Source: DATJUF01 sp035524095 (lineage in GTDB: Bacteria > Desulfobacterota > Binatia > Binatales > Binataceae). From it: a stretch of 9,088 nt of DNA. The position numbers were made by a program, and so were the translations under genes. Under the pieces are notes generated by a model that ran no database searches, was not told the origin of the DNA, and saw only the letters and a program-made list of their open reading frames with translations. The DNA lies in assembly GCA_035524095.1 (NCBI GenBank), contig DATKPK010000126.1:1-9088 (forward strand), in the 5' to 3' direction. How positions within the stretch are numbered: position 1 is the first letter of the stretch; each line of letters starts with the position of its first letter. Shown here piece by piece: positions 7,056 through 9,088 of this stretch.

Positions 7056-8336
7056 ATGAAAACCGCGTGGGACAGTTTTGAACGCGAGACGCTTGGCCAT
7101 CTGCAAGCGCTGATTCGGCTGAATACGACCAATCCGCCAGGGAACGAAGAAATCGCGGCGGATTATCTGGCGAAGGCGCTCGGCCCCGTTGGAATTGAGC
7201 CGGTGATGATCGCGCCTGAACCGGCGCGAACTAACTTGATTGCGCGCGTGGCCGGACGCGACCGCTCGGCGGCGCCACTGATGCTCTCGTCGCACACTGA
7301 TGTCGTACCGGTTGAAACGGGACGCTGGACCCGCGACCCTTTCAGCGCAGAGATAGCGGACGGATGCGTCTGGGGCCGCGGCTCTATCGACATGAAATCG
7401 AAGTGCGCGATGGATCTGGGGATAGCGATGGCGATCAGGCGGGCGGGCGCCGCGCCCGAGCGTGACGTGATCGTGGCTGCGGTCGCCGATGAGGAGGCTG
7501 GTTCAGAGCGGGGCGCGCGTTATCTGGTCGAGCGTCATCCGGAACTCGTGCGCGCGGGCTACGTCCTGAATGAAACGGGTGGATTTACGCTGTACATGGG
7601 CGAACGGCGCTTCTATCCAATTCAAGTAGCTGAGAAGGGCTTCGTTACCGTCAAAATGACGGTGAACGCAGCCCCTGGTCACGGCTCGATGCCGCGCGCG
7701 GACACGGCAATTAGCTGGATAGCCGACCTGATCGGGCGAATCACCCGCACGCCGATGCGCCGCCGTCTGACGCCACTGATGCAGCGGACCTTGGTTGATC
7801 TCGGAATCGCGCCGGAGAAGGCGCCACCGCTATTTCGTCCGATGATCGCAAACACGGTGACGCCGACGATCCTTCGAGCTGGCTACAAGGATAATGTGAT
7901 TCCCGGCGAGGCTTGGGTGATTCTAGATGGCCGCACGCTGCCGGGCGAAGATGATCGCAGCTTCCTGCGCGAGTTGCGGGAAATCGTCGGGCCAGAGCCA
8001 GTCCTTGAAGTAATCAAGTCGGCGCCACCGGCGGAGGCAAGCGCCGATACAGACCTGTTCCGCCTGATTAAGTCGCGGGTCGAGCGAGCCGACCCTGGCG
8101 CGATCGCGATCCCGTGGATGCTGCCCGGCGCCACTGACAGCAAGTTCTACGCACAATTGGGCGCGACCTGTTACGGTTTCAGTCCAGTACGGCTTGATCC
8201 ACGGATGCCCTTCGGCTCGCTCTATCATGGGAACGATGAGCGGCTGCCAATTAGCGGCTTTCTGTGGGGCCTCAAACTCTACACCGACGTGGTGCTGACT
8301 TTCCTTGGCCTGAAATTCGACGACCTATTCGATTGA
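7056..8336 (+). CDS. M20-family metallohydrolase (ArgE/DapE/carboxypeptidase-like)
   Basis: A 426-aa cytoplasmic two-zinc hydrolase that cleaves an amide or peptide bond next to a carboxylate. All expected catalytic and metal residues are visible: H80 and D82 in SSHTDVVP, the bridging Asp D112 in GRGSIDMKS, the general-base Glu E146 followed by metal ligand E147 in VADEEAGS, the acidic ligand E173 in LNETGGF, H209 in the dimerisation-domain motif PGHGSMP, and H391 near the end in YHGNDERLPI. The N-terminal RLNTTNPPGNE (21-31) is also typical. E173 rather than Asp at the third ligand position points toward carboxypeptidase/aminoacylase-type members rather than strict DapE, but ArgE, DapE, aminoacylase and peptidase functions cannot be separated by eye. 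The start is forced by an in-frame TGA at 7041-7043 with no other start codon between; no clear ribosome site precedes it. No partner gene on the same strand follows. Confidence 0.93.
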   Translation: MKTAWDSFERETLGHLQALIRLNTTNPPGNEEIAADYLAKALGPVGIEPVMIAPEPARTNLIARVAGRDRSAAPLMLSSHTDVVPVETGRWTRDPFSAEIADGCVWGRGSIDMKSKCAMDLGIAMAIRRAGAAPERDVIVAAVADEEAGSERGARYLVERHPELVRAGYVLNETGGFTLYMGERRFYPIQVAEKGFVTVKMTVNAAPGHGSMPRADTAISWIADLIGRITRTPMRRRLTPLMQRTLVDLGIAPEKAPPLFRPMIANTVTPTILRAGYKDNVIPGEAWVILDGRTLPGEDDRSFLRELREIVGPEPVLEVIKSAPPAEASADTDLFRLIKSRVERADPGAIAIPWMLPGATDSKFYAQLGATCYGFSPVRLDPRMPFGSLYHGNDERLPISGFLWGLKLYTDVVLTFLGLKFDDLFD

Positions 8337-8567
8337 TCCTGATGCCAAGCGTTCGCCGACCGTGCGATTGACGGCGACGGCGAGACGGTAAGGCGGAATG
8401 TGAGAGATACTGATTTGCGACTACTCCGGACAAGCTGCAAATCAGAGGAATAAGAAAAGTCTGCCGAAACCCGACCCGCCCAAGAGAACGTCTCGGCTTA
8501 AGGGGCGTTGCAGAAAACTGAAGCAATCACATCAGGTATGAGTACGCCTGCCTAGACTCGAGGGGAA
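8337..8567. other. Intergenic region between two convergent genes, no gene seen
   Basis: This 231-bp stretch lies between the stops of the M20 gene and the NCS2-like gene. Apart from the inverted repeat at 8410-8445, I see no gene with a plausible start, protein character or ribosome site. Composition is slightly more A-rich around 8446-8460. Confidence 0.5.
8410..8445. repeat. Inverted repeat between convergent genes, possible transcript-end hairpin
   Basis: CTGATTTGC (8410-8418) and GCAAATCAG (8437-8445) are perfect 9-bp inverted arms with an 18-nt spacer. The position, about 75 bp after the M20 stop and about 120 bp after the stop of the convergent gene, would suit a bidirectional transcript end. 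Neither strand shows a T-run after the stem, so it is not a standard intrinsic terminator. A dyad for a DNA-binding protein is an alternative. Confidence 0.4.
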
Positions 8568-9088
8568 TCAGGTCTCGAAATAGAGGCGGATCTTGCTTTC
8601 GCCATTATCGCACGAGCTATCAATTCGATCCGGCTGCACGGTCGAGAGAAAGCCCGACAAGCCTACCGCGAAAATCTGTTCTTCGATCATGCCCTTTGGC
8701 AGGTTCTGGCCGGAGGCAATATAAGGCAAGGTACCCTTGTAGGCGAGCGAAACGATCAAATCGAAATCGTCATATTCGAGGCTAGCGCGCAACTGCCCCG
8801 ACGTGTGGCCGCCCGTCACAATCAAACGCAGTAATTCATCGACGGAGTGTTCGGCGCGCTCAAGATCGGCGGCTTTTATCTGCCATTCCTTGGCCTTGCT
8901 CTTAATGAATTGATCGAGCTGAACCGCGACATCGCCGGCCCCAGTTTCTATTAAGACACTTTGAGTGCGCCGCTCTCCTATCAGAAAGACTGCGTTAAGC
9001 ACGACCGCGCAAACGACGCCCATAGCGAGGATTGAACCGGTAAACTGATGGGTCCATTGGGGCAACGCGAGGTAAAAGTCTGGGTAGG
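8568..9088 (-). CDS. 3' end of an NCS2-type (xanthine/uracil) permease with a C-terminal ATPase-like domain, partial
   Basis: The reading frame runs off the right edge with no stop, so this is the C-terminal 172 codons of a longer gene; the TTG at 9063-9065 is only an internal codon. Reading from the edge, residues 1-14 (YPDFYLALPQ and on) lead into one membrane helix at about 15-37, FTGSILAMGVVCAVVLNAVF, then basic GERR. A last helix with a conserved LN near its middle resembles the end of NCS2 nucleobase carriers. The remaining 135 residues are soluble: an amphipathic start, then an E-containing helix (SVDELLRLIV, about 81-90), strands ASLEYDDFDLIVSLAYKG, a Gly-rich GLSGFLSTV segment and a closing strand KIRLYFET. 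This order resembles the GHKL/RsbW ATP-binding fold, but the N-box Asn is Leu and the G1 Asp is Tyr, so ATP binding is doubtful. The stop is TGA at 8568-8570. Assignment of both parts rests on short stretches and needs the missing 5' portion. Confidence 0.55.
   Translation of the reverse strand, partial: YPDFYLALPQWTHQFTGSILAMGVVCAVVLNAVFLIGERRTQSVLIETGAGDVAVQLDQFIKSKAKEWQIKAADLERAEHSVDELLRLIVTGGHTSGQLRASLEYDDFDLIVSLAYKGTLPYIASGQNLPKGMIEEQIFAVGLSGFLSTVQPDRIDSSCDNGESKIRLYFET

Noticed and set aside
8502..8520. GGGGCGTTGCAGAAAACTG, reminiscent of some insertion-sequence ends
   Set aside because: No matching inverted copy, target duplication or transposase remnant was found in the window; the likeness alone is too short.
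8272..8526. 84-codon minus-strand frame over the end of the M20 gene and the following gap
   Set aside because: It is mostly antisense to the intact M20 gene, has no ribosome site, and has low-complexity Arg-rich content.
9063..9065. TTG at 9065 as the true start of a 165-aa protein
   Set aside because: The frame stays open to the window edge and the residues before the TTG continue a plausible approach to the membrane helix, so the gene is more likely truncated by the window.

Overview
The window holds eight protein-coding genes, one of them cut by the right edge, and no RNA genes, CRISPR array or recognisable mobile element. The DNA is moderately GC-rich. The proteins look like those of a free-living, metabolically versatile diderm bacterium: one predicted lipoprotein, one predicted exported protein and four membrane proteins. 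The gene set (oligopeptide-type ABC importer, MaoC-type hydratase, aromatic-acid/sugar-type MFS carrier, M20 metallohydrolase, nucleobase-type permease) fits an uncultured soil or sediment proteobacterium or a deltaproteobacterium/Binatota-like lineage. That placement is an inference from the gene set, not a phylogenetic result.

Layout: positions 1-157 are non-coding and highly structured, with a perfect 48-bp palindrome at the very edge followed by a second hairpin. Positions 158-3555 (+) are a compact ABC importer unit: two inner-membrane permeases (DppB/OppB type and DppC/OppC type) and a family-5 solute-binding lipoprotein, separated by 3 bp and by an ATGA stop/start overlap. The two ATPases expected for such an importer are not in the window. 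Positions 3582-6887 (-) carry three co-directional genes, in transcription order: an unrecognised exported protein (5598-6887), an MFS transporter (4182-5504) and a MaoC-like acyl-CoA hydratase (3582-4034). They are convergent with the ABC unit. Positions 7056-8336 (+) encode an intact M20-family metallohydrolase, divergent from the exported protein. Positions 8568-9088 (-) are the 3' end of a larger gene: its last membrane helix looks like that of a nucleobase:cation symporter-2 (NCS2) carrier and is followed by a cytoplasmic domain resembling a degenerate RsbW/histidine-kinase type ATPase fold.

The theme is uptake and breakdown of organic substrates: peptide-like compounds through the ABC system, possibly cleaved by an amidohydrolase such as the M20 enzyme; organic acids through the MFS carrier, possibly processed as CoA thioesters by the MaoC enzyme. 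These links rest on proximity only. The most unusual items are the permease/ATPase-like fusion at the right edge, the perfect palindrome at the left edge (biological or an assembly artefact), and the unidentified exported protein.
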